From Hahella sp. CCB-MM4 (GTDB lineage: Bacteria > Pseudomonadota > Gammaproteobacteria > Pseudomonadales > Oleiphilaceae), in the NCBI RefSeq assembly GCF_002260525.1, contig NZ_MRYI01000013.1, positions 124,001 to 188,000 of the forward strand: a stretch of 64,000 nt of DNA. Reading direction: 5' to 3'. A program made the position numbers and the translations under genes. Positions 20,684 through 30,410 of this stretch are shown here, piece after piece. The first letter of the stretch is position 1. Each line of letters opens with the position of its first letter. The notes beneath the pieces were generated by a model. That model saw only the letters and a program-made list of their open reading frames with translations, searched no databases and was not told the origin of the DNA.

Positions 20684-21286
20684 CTATCCTTTGACTGCCA
20701 GCGCCAGGGCCTGCTCCGCCAGATGGTCCAAACTATAAGGCCCTTCAGGGTTATACCAGGTCACCGTCCAGCTCAATGCACCTGTCAGAAATCGACGCAG
20801 AATAAACACATCCCCATTTACCAAGCCCTCTTCTTTGGCCTGATCCAGGGTGTCCAGCCATAGCTTCTCGTAATGATCCCTCAATTTCAGAATGCGTTTC
20901 TGATTCAGTTCCGACAGGCTGCGCCACTCATATACCAGAACGGTCATGGCCTCCCCGGTTCCTCCCAGGATCGATTCAAGCTCACAGCGAATCAATGCGA
21001 GCAGGGACTCCTTCGGACTACTAGCCTTGGATAACGCCTCTTCCATTTTGGCAGTGATGTAGAGAATGGTCTCCTCCATCACGGCAAACAGAATCTCTTC
21101 CTTGCTACGAAAGTGATGAAAGATGCTGCCGCTCTGAATCCCCACGGAGGCTGCCAGATCTCTTACCGTTGTGCGTTCATACCCCTTCTCTTTGAATAGG
21201 TGAGCCGCCTTGGATAACAGCCTGCCCCGGGCACTATCAGGATCCGTCACCCTACCGTCCCGGATTAATTGTGCAAGTTGATTCAT
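20684..21286 (-). CDS. atuR: TetR-family repressor of the terpene cluster (AtuR-like)
   Basis: 200 aa. The N-terminal helix-turn-helix is typical (TTVRDLAASVGIQSGSIFHHF, residues about 40-60), followed by an all-helical ligand domain. It is divergent from atuA, the arrangement of AtuR in Pseudomonas aeruginosa, where the protein represses the atu genes. A perfect palindrome at 21585-21602 in the shared intergenic region is the candidate operator. Assignment as AtuR rests on context; the ligand is expected to be an acyl-CoA pathway intermediate. Its stop codon lies only 3 bp from that of the convergent diguanylate cyclase. Confidence 0.85.
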   Translation of the reverse strand: MNQLAQLIRDGRVTDPDSARGRLLSKAAHLFKEKGYERTTVRDLAASVGIQSGSIFHHFRSKEEILFAVMEETILYITAKMEEALSKASSPKESLLALIRCELESILGGTGEAMTVLVYEWRSLSELNQKRILKLRDHYEKLWLDTLDQAKEEGLVNGDVFILRRFLTGALSWTVTWYNPEGPYSLDHLAEQALALAVKG

Positions 21287-21421
21287 ATATAGAACAGCCT
21301 CTTAAATTACATCCACACGCATATGCTTTTTATATCCACGATCTTTCATATCCCTAAATCCTTTTATCTTTTATCTTTTACCTTTTTTATATCTATGGTC
21401 CTTCACACCCATCCCCCGTAG

Positions 21422-21443
21422 GGGCGAACCTGCGTGTTCGCCC
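21422..21443. repeat. GGGGCG..ACCTGCGT palindromic element, copy 2
   Basis: Arms GGGCGAAC (21422-21429) and GTTCGCCC (21436-21443) with loop CTGCGT and upstream CCCGTAG, matching the copy at 9791-9812 except for a paired change (C to A in one arm, G to T in the other). Confidence 0.75.
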
Positions 21444-21584
21444 TGCTCTTCCATCAGCCTTCTGCTAACCTTAGCCACCACCTCGTCAACAAAAACCAAC
21501 ATGGAAGCCTGGCCCTAGAGGCCACGCAAACTCTCAGGTTCTCATTGCTGGCGGCTAGTTTATCCTAAAATTCCCACTTTACAA

Positions 21585-21602
21585 ACCAAGCGCTTGCTTG
21601 GT
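21585..21602. promoter_or_regulatory. Candidate AtuR operator
   Basis: ACCAAGC-GCTT-GCTTGGT is a perfect 18-bp inverted repeat between the divergent atuR and atuA starts. AtuR of P. aeruginosa is known to bind inverted repeats in this intergenic region, and TetR-type regulators of acyl-CoA pathways often use ACCAAGC/GCTTGGT-like arms. Only one such site was found by eye. Confidence 0.65.
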
Positions 21603-21831
21603 ATCGTTTTTCAACCTTAGTTCAGCCAGGTTCGCGAGACGACTATCCGCTTCGACCAAACACTGAAGTAGCCGCTCTGACTGCGGACCTAACTGAAGAA
21701 CAGAAATGAAAGAAAAGAACAGAAACACAAGCGCAAGAACTGAAAGACAGGGAATCCAGAACAAGAAAAAAAAAGGGACAAGAACGACAAATAAGACAAG
21801 AAAAACAACGTGCACAATGACAGGCGGGTAT

Positions 21832-23676
21832 ATGAACGCAAAATCCAGCATCAGAATCGGTTGTGCAGCAGCCTTCTGGGGTGACACCAATTCTGCCGCA
21901 TCCCAACTAGTGGAAAAGGGTAACCTGGACTATCTGGTTTTTGACTATCTGGCGGAAATCACCATGTCCATTATGGCCGGCCAGAAAATGAAAGACCCTG
22001 GCGCGGGCTATGCGGTGGACTTCGTAAAACACGTAATAGCGCCCCTGCTGCCACAGCTGAAAGCCAAAGGTATCCGGGTATTGAGCAACGCGGGCGGAGT
22101 CAATCCATTGGCCTGCCGGGATGCATTATTGGCCGCGGCAGAAGCTGCAGGCGTCGAAATCAAAGTGGCCGTGGTCCTGGGTGACGATCTACTGCCCCAT
22201 AAAAAACAGTATGCCGAGCAGGATATTCGGGAACTGGACAGTGGCGCTCCATTGCCTCCCATGTGTGTGAGCATGAATGCCTATCTTGGAGTTCCCGGAC
22301 TCGTTGCCGCCCTTAAAACCGGAGCCGATATCGTCATTACCGGCCGGGTGGTCGACAGTGCCGTGGTTCTCGCCCCGTTGGTACACGAGTTCGGCTGGGC
22401 AATGAATGATTATGACAAGCTCGCCCAGGGTAGCCTGGCGGGCCATATCATCGAATGTGGCACCCAATGCACCGGTGGGAACTTTACCGACTGGGAATTG
22501 ATCCCCGGTTATGAAGATATGGGGTTTCCTATCGTCGAAGTTAGCGCCGATGCGAATTTTATCGTGACCAAACCGGAACAAACCGGAGGGCTGGTAAGTT
22601 GCGCCACTGTTGCCGAACAAATGGTTTACGAAATTGGCGACCCCCGCGCTTACTTCCTGCCGGATGTGGTCTGTGATTTCACCGGGGTGAAGCTTGAGCA
22701 GTTAATGGACAATGTTGTCCAGGTCACTGGTGCCAAAGGACTGCCCCCCACAGACCAATACAAAGTCTCGGCCACTTACCCGGATGGATTCAAATGCACA
22801 GCCACTTTTCTGATCGGCGGCATTGACGCTGTCCGTAAAGGTCAGGCAGTAGCCGACGCCATCATTGCCAGAACCCAGCGTATTCTGGCTGAGAAAGACC
22901 TCCCACCATTCACTGATACCAGCATTGAGCTGTTGGGGTCAGAAGCCACTTATGGCTCACACAGCCAGGCAGGACAAACCCGGGAAGTAGTGGTAAAGAT
23001 CTCCTGCACCCACCCGAAAAAGGATGCCCTGGTCACCTTTTCGCGGGAAATAGCCCAAGCCGCTACCGGGATGGCTCCAGGCCTCACCGGCATTGTAGGT
23101 GGTCGGCCTGATGTCTGGCCCAAGATCCGGCTGTTTTCCTGCCTGGTTCCCAAAGCCGGTATCGACGTCAGCGTTGTGGCCGGAGATACCCGAACCCCGG
23201 TCAACGTCGCCACCGATGGAGGATTCACCAGTGACATGGTACAGCCTCAACTGTCCTTAGATAGAAGCATCGATACAAACATTGATACAGACATGGATAC
23301 GGGTCTGGATGCGGACAGAAACACCTCCGATGCCGAAGTTCCCCTGATCAAGCTGGCCTGGGCTCGTTCCGGCGACAAGGGCAACCACGCCAACATTGGT
23401 GTTATTGCACGTCGTTCTGAATTTCTCCCATACATTCGCGAAGCTCTCACCGAGTCTGCGGTCAAACGCTATATGGCCCATGTACTTGATGCACCGGAAA
23501 GCAAGGTGGAACGCTGGGAGCTACCGGAAATCAACGGGCTGAACTTCCTGCTTCGGAACAGTCTTGGGGGTGGCGGTGTCGCCAGCCTGCGCATCGACCC
23601 CCAAGGTAAAGCATTTGCTCAACAACTATTGGATATGCCGGTCAAGGTTCCCCAATCCATGATTGACCGGCTATAG
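21832..23676 (+). CDS. atuA: Acyclic terpene utilization protein AtuA (DUF1446 family)
   Basis: 614 aa from the ATG at 21832, giving [18 protein letters not shown], where family members begin. The large N-terminal part (1-455) is the AtuA/DUF1446 domain ([38 protein letters not shown]). A C-terminal domain (about 500-614) follows, with [19 protein letters not shown] and a glycine-rich LGGGG. The two are joined by a linker made of four tandem (I/M/L)D(T/A)x units encoded by a 12-bp repeat. AtuA is required for citronellol and geraniol use in Pseudomonas; its exact reaction is not settled. First gene of the atu operon; atuB follows after 13 bp. Confidence 0.93.
   Translation: MNAKSSIRIGCAAAFWGDTNSAASQLVEKGNLDYLVFDYLAEITMSIMAGQKMKDPGAGYAVDFVKHVIAPLLPQLKAKGIRVLSNAGGVNPLACRDALLAAAEAAGVEIKVAVVLGDDLLPHKKQYAEQDIRELDSGAPLPPMCVSMNAYLGVPGLVAALKTGADIVITGRVVDSAVVLAPLVHEFGWAMNDYDKLAQGSLAGHIIECGTQCTGGNFTDWELIPGYEDMGFPIVEVSADANFIVTKPEQTGGLVSCATVAEQMVYEIGDPRAYFLPDVVCDFTGVKLEQLMDNVVQVTGAKGLPPTDQYKVSATYPDGFKCTATFLIGGIDAVRKGQAVADAIIARTQRILAEKDLPPFTDTSIELLGSEATYGSHSQAGQTREVVVKISCTHPKKDALVTFSREIAQAATGMAPGLTGIVGGRPDVWPKIRLFSCLVPKAGIDVSVVAGDTRTPVNVATDGGFTSDMVQPQLSLDRSIDTNIDTDMDTGLDADRNTSDAEVPLIKLAWARSGDKGNHANIGVIARRSEFLPYIREALTESAVKRYMAHVLDAPESKVERWELPEINGLNFLLRNSLGGGGVASLRIDPQGKAFAQQLLDMPVKVPQSMIDRL
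23269..23316 (+). repeat. 12-bp in-frame tandem repeat in the atuA linker, 4 copies
   Basis: Units at 23269, 23281, 23293 and 23305 encode [12 protein letters not shown] and LDAD. The repeat lies between two folded domains, so it should be tolerated as a flexible acidic linker. Confidence 0.75.
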
Positions 23677-23689
23677 CAGAGGCTACTCC

Positions 23690-24556
23690 ATGACATACAA
23701 CTCGATTTTCAAAGATAAACTGTTTCAGGGCAAAACGATGGTTGTCACCGGCGGAGGCAGTGGTATCGGCCGGTGTACGGCCCACGAACTGGCTTCTCTC
23801 GGGGCGGATGTGGTGATCATCGGCCGCAAACAGGAAAAGCTTGATCAGGTAGAGATGGAAATCCGGGAAGACGGTGGCCTTATCTCCTCTTACGTGTGTG
23901 ACATCCGGGAAGAGGAAAAGGTGACTGCCACCATCAAGGAAATCCTCAATAGCCACGGAGAAATCCATGGCCTGGTGAATAATGCCGGAGGGCAATATCC
24001 GTCGCCACTGGCTGCTATCAATCAAAAAGGCTTTGAGACAGTGGTACGCACCAATCTGGTCGGCGGCTTTCTGATGGCCAGGGAAATCTATAACCAATCC
24101 ATGCGCAAACATGGGGGGGCTATCGTCAATATCATAGCGGATATGTGGGGCGGCATGCCGGGCATGGGACATTCCGGGGCAGCCCGCTCCGGGATGGACA
24201 ACCTGACCAAAACCGCCGCCGTGGAGTGGGCGGTATCCGGTGTCAGAGTCAATGCCGTGGCTCCAGGATGGATCGCCTCCAGCGGGATGGATAACTACGA
24301 TGCCAGCATGAAACCGATGATCAAATCCCTGCAGAATGCCGTTCCCCTGAAACGACTCGGGACTGAAGCTGAAGTTTCCAGCACTATCTGTTTCCTACTG
24401 AGCCCCGGCGCCAGCTTCATCAGCGGCGAAACGATCCGTATAGATGGTGCGGCTCCGCTGGGAGGTCGTCATTGGCCACTGCCAAAAGCCAATCACGTGG
24501 AAGAGTACAACGGGTTCCACCGTTCCACGACTCCCAAGGTCTTATTGGATGAATAA
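23690..24556 (+). CDS. atuB: Short-chain dehydrogenase of the terpene cluster
   Basis: 288 aa from the ATG at 23690, preceded by AGAGG; an upstream TTG in frame is ignored. Features are those of classical SDRs: TGGGSGIGR nucleotide-binding motif (about 21-29), NNAGG, and a catalytic region where the usual YxxxK reads SGAARSGMDNLTK, so the Tyr is not in its normal place, as in 2,4-dienoyl-CoA reductase-like SDRs. Position matches atuB of Pseudomonas, proposed to oxidise citronellol or an intermediate. The last codons (LLDE-stop) are the first unit of a tandem repeat that continues downstream. Confidence 0.88.
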   Translation: MTYNSIFKDKLFQGKTMVVTGGGSGIGRCTAHELASLGADVVIIGRKQEKLDQVEMEIREDGGLISSYVCDIREEEKVTATIKEILNSHGEIHGLVNNAGGQYPSPLAAINQKGFETVVRTNLVGGFLMAREIYNQSMRKHGGAIVNIIADMWGGMPGMGHSGAARSGMDNLTKTAAVEWAVSGVRVNAVAPGWIASSGMDNYDASMKPMIKSLQNAVPLKRLGTEAEVSSTICFLLSPGASFISGETIRIDGAAPLGGRHWPLPKANHVEEYNGFHRSTTPKVLLDE

Positions 24557-24615
24557 AGTGTTATTGGATGAATAAGGTCTTAGTGGATGAATAGATGTTA
24601 TTGGATGACTAATGA
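24542..24615. repeat. 18-19-bp tandem repeat duplicating the 3' end of atuB, 4 copies
   Basis: Copies of TTATTGGATGAATAA begin at 24542, 24561, 24580 and 24598. The first is the coding end of atuB including its stop codon; the others lie in the gap before atuD and keep the in-register stop. Confidence 0.8.
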
Positions 24616-24695
24616 CTTGCAGACCTCCTCCTCGCGACGGGTCTCAATATCAGAACAGAAAACCGAACAGAATAATAAAACGAGGCACTGACATC

Positions 24696-25853
24696 ATGTT
24701 GTTTACCCAGGAACACAACGAAATTCGTCGTACGATTAAAAACTTCGTCGAAAACGAGTTGAATCCTCATACCGAAGAGTGGGAAAAAGCCGGTGAGTTT
24801 CCCATGCACGAAATCTTTAAAAAACTGGGCGATCTCGGTCTGCTGGGCATCCACAAACCGGAAGCATTTGGCGGTATGGGGCTCGATTACAGCTACAACA
24901 TGATTGCCGCAGAGGAACTTGGAACCTGTACCAGTGGAGGTGTTGCTCTTTCCATCGGGGTGCAGACGGATATGTGCACCCCGGCCATCGCCCGCTTCGG
25001 CTCTGATGAGCTGAAAGAACAGTTCCTGGCTCCCGCCATTCGAGGTGAGATGATCGGCTGTATCGGCGTCAGCGAAACCACTGCCGGTTCCGATGTGGCC
25101 GGTCTGAAGACCGTCGCCCGCAAGGACGGCGACGACTACGTGATCAGTGGCTCGAAAATGTGGATTACCAATTCACCACAAGCCGATTTCATGTGTCTTC
25201 TGGCCAACACTTCTGAAGGCAAACCCCACAGCAATAAATCCCTCATTGTGGTTCCCATGAATCTGCCGGGGATTGAAGTGGCCCCCAAGCTCGACAAACT
25301 GGGGATGCGCAGCTCACTCACAGCCCAGGTATTCCTCGATGAAGTGCGGGTTCCCCAGCGTTTTTGTATTGGCGCCGAGGGTATGGGATTCATGATGCAG
25401 ATGATGCAATTCCAGGAAGAACGCCTGTGGGGCGCCGCCAATGTCATCAAGGCACTGGAACGTTGTGTCAACGAAACCATCAGCTATTGCCGGGAACGCA
25501 CGACCTTCGGTCAGCCCTTGATCGACAATCAGGTGATCCACTTTCGCATGGCCGAACTGCAGACCGAAATTGAAGCGTTGCGGGCCCTCACCTACCGGGC
25601 CTGCGAGATGTATGTGGCCGGCAAAGATGTCACGAATCTCGCCTCCATGGCCAAACTCAAGGCCGGTCGCCTGGGCCGGGAAGTGACCGATTGCTGCCTG
25701 CAGTACTGGGGCGGCATGGGCTACATGTGGGACAACAATGTCTCCAGGGCCTATCGGGATGTCCGTCTGGTTTCCATCGGTGGCGGCGCCGATGAAATCA
25801 TGCTGGGCATTATCTGCAAACTGATGGGCACCTTGCCCGGTAAAAAGAAGTAA
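24696..25853 (+). CDS. atuD: Acyl-CoA dehydrogenase (citronellyl-CoA dehydrogenase, AtuD-like)
   Basis: 385 aa from the ATG at 24696, the normal length and N-terminus (MLFTQEHNEIRRTI) for the family; the open frame upstream to 24612 is not needed. Signature segments include GCIGVSETTAGSD, KMWITNSPQADF, RTTFGQPLIDNQ and a C-terminal YWGGMGYMWDNNVSRAYRD. In Pseudomonas AtuD oxidises citronellyl-CoA to the unsaturated geranyl-CoA, the substrate of the biotin carboxylase. Here it precedes atuC, the reverse of the P. aeruginosa order. Only 12 bp separate it from atuC. Confidence 0.9.
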   Translation: MLFTQEHNEIRRTIKNFVENELNPHTEEWEKAGEFPMHEIFKKLGDLGLLGIHKPEAFGGMGLDYSYNMIAAEELGTCTSGGVALSIGVQTDMCTPAIARFGSDELKEQFLAPAIRGEMIGCIGVSETTAGSDVAGLKTVARKDGDDYVISGSKMWITNSPQADFMCLLANTSEGKPHSNKSLIVVPMNLPGIEVAPKLDKLGMRSSLTAQVFLDEVRVPQRFCIGAEGMGFMMQMMQFQEERLWGAANVIKALERCVNETISYCRERTTFGQPLIDNQVIHFRMAELQTEIEALRALTYRACEMYVAGKDVTNLASMAKLKAGRLGREVTDCCLQYWGGMGYMWDNNVSRAYRDVRLVSIGGGADEIMLGIICKLMGTLPGKKK

Positions 25854-25865
25854 CGGAGTCCAGCC

Positions 25866-27482
25866 ATGCCGGTGATTGAATCGCTCATCAACCCGAATTC
25901 AGAAGAATTCGCCAAAAACCGGGAATCCATGGAAGTGGCCCTGGCAGAGTTCCGAACCATAGAGGAAAAGGTGCTGCACAAGGCCCGGGAAGCCAAAGAG
26001 AAATTTCATAAAAAGGGCAAACTGCTCCCCCGGGAACGTTTGAATCTGTTACTGGATCGGGGAACCCCCTTTCTGGAATTGTGCTCCCTGGCAGGCTTTA
26101 AGATGCATGACGACAAAGACGGCTCCATGGCCGGTGGTGGCGTTATCGCCGGGATCGGTTATGTACAGGGAGTTCGCTGTCTGGTTGTCGCCAGCAACAG
26201 TGCAATCAAAGGCGGAACCATTTCTCCCGCAGGATTGGACAAAACCCTGCGGATTCAACAAATCGCCATGGAGAACAAGCTTCCGGTAGTTACCCTGGCA
26301 GAGTCCGGTGGGGCCAACCTGAACTATGCGACCGACATTTTCGTACTCGGGGCCCGGGGATTTGCCAATCAGGCAAGAATGTCCGCTGCCGGGATTCCCC
26401 AGATCACCGTCGTACATGGGAATGCGACGGCCGGTGGAGCCTACCAGCCCGGTTTGTCCGACTACTGTGTGGTGGTGAAAAACAAGTCCAAACTGTTCCT
26501 TGCCGGTCCACCCTTGCTGAAGGCTGCCACCGGGGAAGTTGCGACCGATGAGGATTTGGGCGGCGCAGAGATGCATGCCTCCGTCGCCGGAACAGCAGAG
26601 TTTTTGGCAGAGGATGATGCTGACGGTATCCGCATCGCCCGGGAAATTCTGCACCAGATTCCCTGGAATGAAAGCCGTCAAAATAACGCAACACTTCAGT
26701 GGAATGAACCACTCTACCCGGTCTCCGACCTGTTGGGCATTGTGCCGAATGATCCTAAAAGACCCTATGACGTGCGGGAGATTATCGCCCGGATTGCGGA
26801 TGGATCGGAATACCTGGATTTCAAGCCCTTGTTTGATCAGCAAACAGTCTGCGGCTTTATCAAAATTCATGGCATGTCCTGCGGCATTATCGGAAACAAC
26901 GGCCCCATCACCCCTAACGGAGCTGCCAAAGCCTCGCAGTTCATCCAACTCTGTGAACAAAGCAACACGGCCATTCTGTTCTTCCATAACACCACTGGTT
27001 TTATGGTGGGAACCGACTCAGAACAAAATGGTGTCATCAAACACGGATCCAAAATGATTCAGGCTGTTGCAAACGCCAAAGTGCCGCGCATCACCATGGT
27101 CGTGGGCGGCTCCTATGGCGCCGGCAACTACGCTATGTGTGGCCGAGGACTGGACCCCCGCTTTATTTTCGCCTGGCCCAACAGCCGTACCGCGGTTATG
27201 GGCGGAGTCCAGGCAGGAAAGGTACTGCGCATCGTAACCGAGGAAAAGCAAGCCAAGATGGGCATGACGCCGGATCCCAAAATGCTGGACGCCATTGAAC
27301 AGGCCACCGCGGAGAAACTGGACAAGGGATCCACGGCACTCTACGGCACGGCACGGCTATGGGACGACGGTCTGATTGATCCTCGTGACACCCGGCAGGT
27401 TTTGGCTTTTGTATTGGATGTTTGCTATGAAGCGGAGCGGCGCTCCCTACGTGAAATCACTTTCGGCGTCGCCAGATTCTGA
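25866..27482 (+). CDS. atuC: Geranyl-CoA carboxylase, carboxyltransferase (beta) subunit
   Basis: 538 aa, the exact size of AtuC/LiuB-type carboxyltransferases. It has both crotonase-like halves: N-terminal GGGVIAGIGYVQGVRC, ESGGANL, GNATAGGAYQPGLSDY, and C-terminal NTTGFMVGTDSEQNGVIKHG, GGSYGAGNYAMCGR and NSRTAVMGG. It transfers carboxyl from biotin on AtuF to geranyl-CoA. The family also includes methylcrotonyl-CoA carboxylase; membership in a complete atu cluster favours geranyl-CoA, although some enzymes use both. Confidence 0.92.
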   Translation: MPVIESLINPNSEEFAKNRESMEVALAEFRTIEEKVLHKAREAKEKFHKKGKLLPRERLNLLLDRGTPFLELCSLAGFKMHDDKDGSMAGGGVIAGIGYVQGVRCLVVASNSAIKGGTISPAGLDKTLRIQQIAMENKLPVVTLAESGGANLNYATDIFVLGARGFANQARMSAAGIPQITVVHGNATAGGAYQPGLSDYCVVVKNKSKLFLAGPPLLKAATGEVATDEDLGGAEMHASVAGTAEFLAEDDADGIRIAREILHQIPWNESRQNNATLQWNEPLYPVSDLLGIVPNDPKRPYDVREIIARIADGSEYLDFKPLFDQQTVCGFIKIHGMSCGIIGNNGPITPNGAAKASQFIQLCEQSNTAILFFHNTTGFMVGTDSEQNGVIKHGSKMIQAVANAKVPRITMVVGGSYGAGNYAMCGRGLDPRFIFAWPNSRTAVMGGVQAGKVLRIVTEEKQAKMGMTPDPKMLDAIEQATAEKLDKGSTALYGTARLWDDGLIDPRDTRQVLAFVLDVCYEAERRSLREITFGVARF

Positions 27483-27599
27483 GATGGACATGGCGCACCG
27501 AAATAAGTTTCCGCGACATCTCCGCGACCTTTTCAGGCAAGCCTAAAAATAAGATGAATACATAAAAAGAATAAACAAAAAGAATTTAATGGAAACGAT

Positions 27600-28406
27600 A
27601 TGACATTACCCAACACAGAAACGCTTAAGCTGGAGCAACAGGACCATGCCCTGTTCATTACTCTGAACCGTCCCCAGGTCCGCAATGCCATGTCTCTTCA
27701 AATGGTGCATGAACTGATGACGGTTTTTGAAGAAATTCACTCTGACCGCACTATCCGTGCCGTGGTTTTAAGAGGTGCCGATGGAAATTTCTGTGCCGGC
27801 GGTGACATCGGCGACATGGCCAATGCCAGAAGCGCTCTCGGACAATCCTCAGAAGATCCTTTCGCACTGCTAAATCGGGATTTCGGTCGCATGATCACCA
27901 TGGTCAACGCAGCACCCCAAGTGGTAATCGCCGCCGTGGAAGGCGCCGTACTGGGAGGTGGGTTTGGACTGGCTTGTGTCAGTGATGTGGCCATAGCACA
28001 TCAGAATGCTCAGTTTGGATTGCCCGAAACCGGCCTGGGCATTCCCCCTGCACAGATTGCCCCTTTCGTCGTCAAACGGATTGGTCTCACCCAGGCCAGA
28101 CGCCTTGCTTTATTAGGTATCAGGTTCAATGGAGACGAAGCAGAACGCCTCGGTCTGGTCCACGACGTAGCAGAAAGCGAAGAGGCACTACAGGAAGCCG
28201 TTGAGGAAGTCCTGAGCATCGTAAAACGTTGTGCTCCCCAGGCCAATGCCACAACCAAAGCATTGCTTCTGGCGGTGGACCACGAGCCTCTGGAATCTCT
28301 CTTGGATAAGGCAGCACGCCAGTTCGGACAGGCTATACAAAGTGAGGAAGGCAAGGAAGGCACCATGGCTTTCATGCAAAAACGTCATCCCAAATGGGCC
28401 GAATGA
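27600..28406 (+). CDS. atuE: Isohexenylglutaconyl-CoA hydratase (crotonase family)
   Basis: 268 aa crotonase. The acyl-CoA and oxyanion motifs are visible: RPQVRNAMS, ADGNFCAGGDIGDM (about 60-73) and EGAVLGGGFGLACVSDVAIA with FGLPETGLGIPP. By position it is AtuE, which hydrates the carboxylation product in the Pseudomonas pathway. It starts at the ATG at 27600 after GGAAA, 117 bp downstream of atuC in an A-rich gap, and ends 13 bp before atuF. Confidence 0.9.
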   Translation: MTLPNTETLKLEQQDHALFITLNRPQVRNAMSLQMVHELMTVFEEIHSDRTIRAVVLRGADGNFCAGGDIGDMANARSALGQSSEDPFALLNRDFGRMITMVNAAPQVVIAAVEGAVLGGGFGLACVSDVAIAHQNAQFGLPETGLGIPPAQIAPFVVKRIGLTQARRLALLGIRFNGDEAERLGLVHDVAESEEALQEAVEEVLSIVKRCAPQANATTKALLLAVDHEPLESLLDKAARQFGQAIQSEEGKEGTMAFMQKRHPKWAE

Positions 28407-28419
28407 GGTATAGCACACT

Positions 28420-30402
28420 ATGTCCAGCAAAATCCTGAGTGCCAAGTTCAGCAAAATCCTGATTGCCAACCGGGGAGAAATTGCCTCTCGGGTCATTCGT
28501 ACGGCCAAAGATCTTGGATTTCGTACTGTCGCCGTTTACAGCAGTGCGGACCAGTTTGCCCCTCATGTGGTGTTGGCCGATGAGGCCGTCTGTATTGGTG
28601 GGCCAGCCGTAGGGGAATCCTATCTGGTGGCAGACAAGATACTGGAAGCCTGCCGTAAAACCGGAGCAGATGCCGTTCATCCCGGCTATGGTTTTCTGTC
28701 GGAAAATGCCGAATTTGCCAATCAATGTAAACAGGCTGGTATTACCTTTATCGGCCCGCCTGCCGGCGCAATCGAACTGATGGGAAGCAAGCGACTCTCC
28801 AAGATTGCTATGCAGAAAGCGGACGTTCCCTGCATTCCCGGTTACGAGGGTGAAGCACAGGATGACGAGAGTCTGCAGAGTGCTGCCGGGAACATCGGAT
28901 TTCCCTTAATGATCAAAGCCTCCGCAGGCGGCGGCGGGCGCGGCATGCGCCTAGTGTTTGAAGAAAGCGAGCTCCTCCCGCAGATAAAAACCGCACGTTC
29001 AGAAGCCCTTAGTGCCTTTGGAAGCGGCGAGCTGATTCTGGAAAAAGCGCTGATTCAACCCCGGCATATCGAAATACAGGTGTTCGCTGACCAGCATGGA
29101 CAGGCGGTTTATCTGGGAGAACGGGATTGTTCGATACAACGGCGTCACCAGAAAGTCGTTGAGGAGGCCCCCTCCCCCTTTGTGGACGAATCTCTTCGCC
29201 AACGCATGGGTCAGGCCGCGGTCAATGCTGCATTGGCCTGTCAGTATGTGGGCGCTGGCACTGTCGAGTTTCTGGTCGATCAGGATCAGAACTTTTACTT
29301 TCTGGAAATGAACACCCGACTACAGGTAGAACACCCTGTAACGGAACTTGTGACCGGCTATGACCTGGTCGACTGGCAATTAAATGTTGCTTGCGGGAAG
29401 CCTTTGCCAGTATCCCAGGACCAGATCAAGCTCACTGGCCATGCCATGGAAGTCCGCTTGTATGCGGAAGATCCCGCCAACCAGTTCCTGCCGCAGACAG
29501 GAAAAATCCTCCATTGGGAGCCGACAAAAACAAAAGGTATTCGCATTGATGACGGCATCGTTAACGGTCAATACGTCAGCCCTCACTATGATCCTATGCT
29601 GGCCAAAATCATCAGTTACGGTGCGGACCGTGAAGAAGCCCGTCGCCGGCTATCGAGAGCCATGGAGGATTCCGTGTTGTTTGGTGTCACCACCAATCAG
29701 CAGTTTCTGACCAGTATTCTGTCTCATCCGGAGTTTATTCGCGGTGAAGCCACTACCGCTTTTATCGAGGAACATCTGCAGCAGGATGACTCCATGTTGC
29801 CAGCCTCGGGAACGATGCTGAGCCACGCGTTGGCTGCCATCATTCTTTATCACGGGAAACATGGTGATAACCGGCATTTCAACTGGTGGACTGCCAACCG
29901 GGCACCCTGGCCCTACGAGTTGAGGCTGGGAGATCTGATCGTGGAAATAGCTTTGGAATCCACCGGAGAGCGCGAGTTTATTATCCGCCGGCAGGAAGAA
30001 GAGCTATCCGTGAGTGTCATTGCCTGTACCAATAATGAGCTGGTCTTTGTCACCAACGATATCCGCCGTAAGGTCCGCTACCAATGCGACCAGGACAAGG
30101 TATACCTGAATCTGCAGGGATGCACCTATTGCTATCAGGATTTAACCCTGGAAGCCGCGCAGGCCGGTGATGTTGCCGGTGACGGCAAAGTCCGGGCCTC
30201 CATGGACGGTTCCATCGTGGATGTTCTTGTCGCTGAAGGCCAGGCGGTCAGTAAAGGAGAGACTCTGGTCATTCTGGAAGCCATGAAAATGGAGCATCCC
30301 CTGAAAGCTGATACCGACGGCACAATAGGTACGGTGAATATTAAAACCGGCGATCAGGTCAGGGTCAGAGAGCTGTTAATCGAGATAGAGCCGGCTTTAT
30401 AG
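28420..30402 (+). CDS. atuF: Geranyl-CoA carboxylase, biotin-containing (alpha) subunit
   Basis: 660 aa with the standard layout: biotin carboxylase N-domain (ILIANRGEIASRVIRTAKD, about 12-30), ATP-grasp (KASAGGGGRGMR, EMNTRLQVEHPVTE), biotin carboxylase C-domain (RLYAEDP), a connector and a C-terminal biotinyl carrier domain with LEAMKMEHP, the biotinylated Lys being about residue 623. It carboxylates biotin with ATP and bicarbonate for AtuC. It is followed by a 164-bp gap filled mostly by a 22-bp tandem repeat. Confidence 0.93.
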   Translation: MSSKILSAKFSKILIANRGEIASRVIRTAKDLGFRTVAVYSSADQFAPHVVLADEAVCIGGPAVGESYLVADKILEACRKTGADAVHPGYGFLSENAEFANQCKQAGITFIGPPAGAIELMGSKRLSKIAMQKADVPCIPGYEGEAQDDESLQSAAGNIGFPLMIKASAGGGGRGMRLVFEESELLPQIKTARSEALSAFGSGELILEKALIQPRHIEIQVFADQHGQAVYLGERDCSIQRRHQKVVEEAPSPFVDESLRQRMGQAAVNAALACQYVGAGTVEFLVDQDQNFYFLEMNTRLQVEHPVTELVTGYDLVDWQLNVACGKPLPVSQDQIKLTGHAMEVRLYAEDPANQFLPQTGKILHWEPTKTKGIRIDDGIVNGQYVSPHYDPMLAKIISYGADREEARRRLSRAMEDSVLFGVTTNQQFLTSILSHPEFIRGEATTAFIEEHLQQDDSMLPASGTMLSHALAAIILYHGKHGDNRHFNWWTANRAPWPYELRLGDLIVEIALESTGEREFIIRRQEEELSVSVIACTNNELVFVTNDIRRKVRYQCDQDKVYLNLQGCTYCYQDLTLEAAQAGDVAGDGKVRASMDGSIVDVLVAEGQAVSKGETLVILEAMKMEHPLKADTDGTIGTVNIKTGDQVRVRELLIEIEPAL

Positions 30403-30410
30403 CTTTACCT

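Larger units (their letters stand above)
21287..21831. other. atuR-atuA intergenic region
   Basis: 545 bp containing, in order, a pyrimidine-rich CTTTTAT low-complexity stretch (about 21330-21390), the second GGGGCG palindromic element (21422-21443), the candidate AtuR operator (21585-21602) and a purine-rich leader (about 21700-21815) full of ACAAGAA/AGAAC variants. An open frame extends atuA upstream to 21706, but it encodes Lys/Arg/Thr low-complexity sequence and is not believed. Confidence 0.6.

Noticed and set aside
21706-21831. N-terminal extension of AtuA (Lys/Arg/Thr rich)
   Set aside because: Low-complexity purine-rich leader; known AtuA proteins start at the residues encoded from 21832.
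26049-26987. 312-codon open frame opposite atuC
   Set aside because: It is the antisense of a highly conserved carboxyltransferase; the product has no recognisable motif, and the third-codon pattern belongs to the sense gene.
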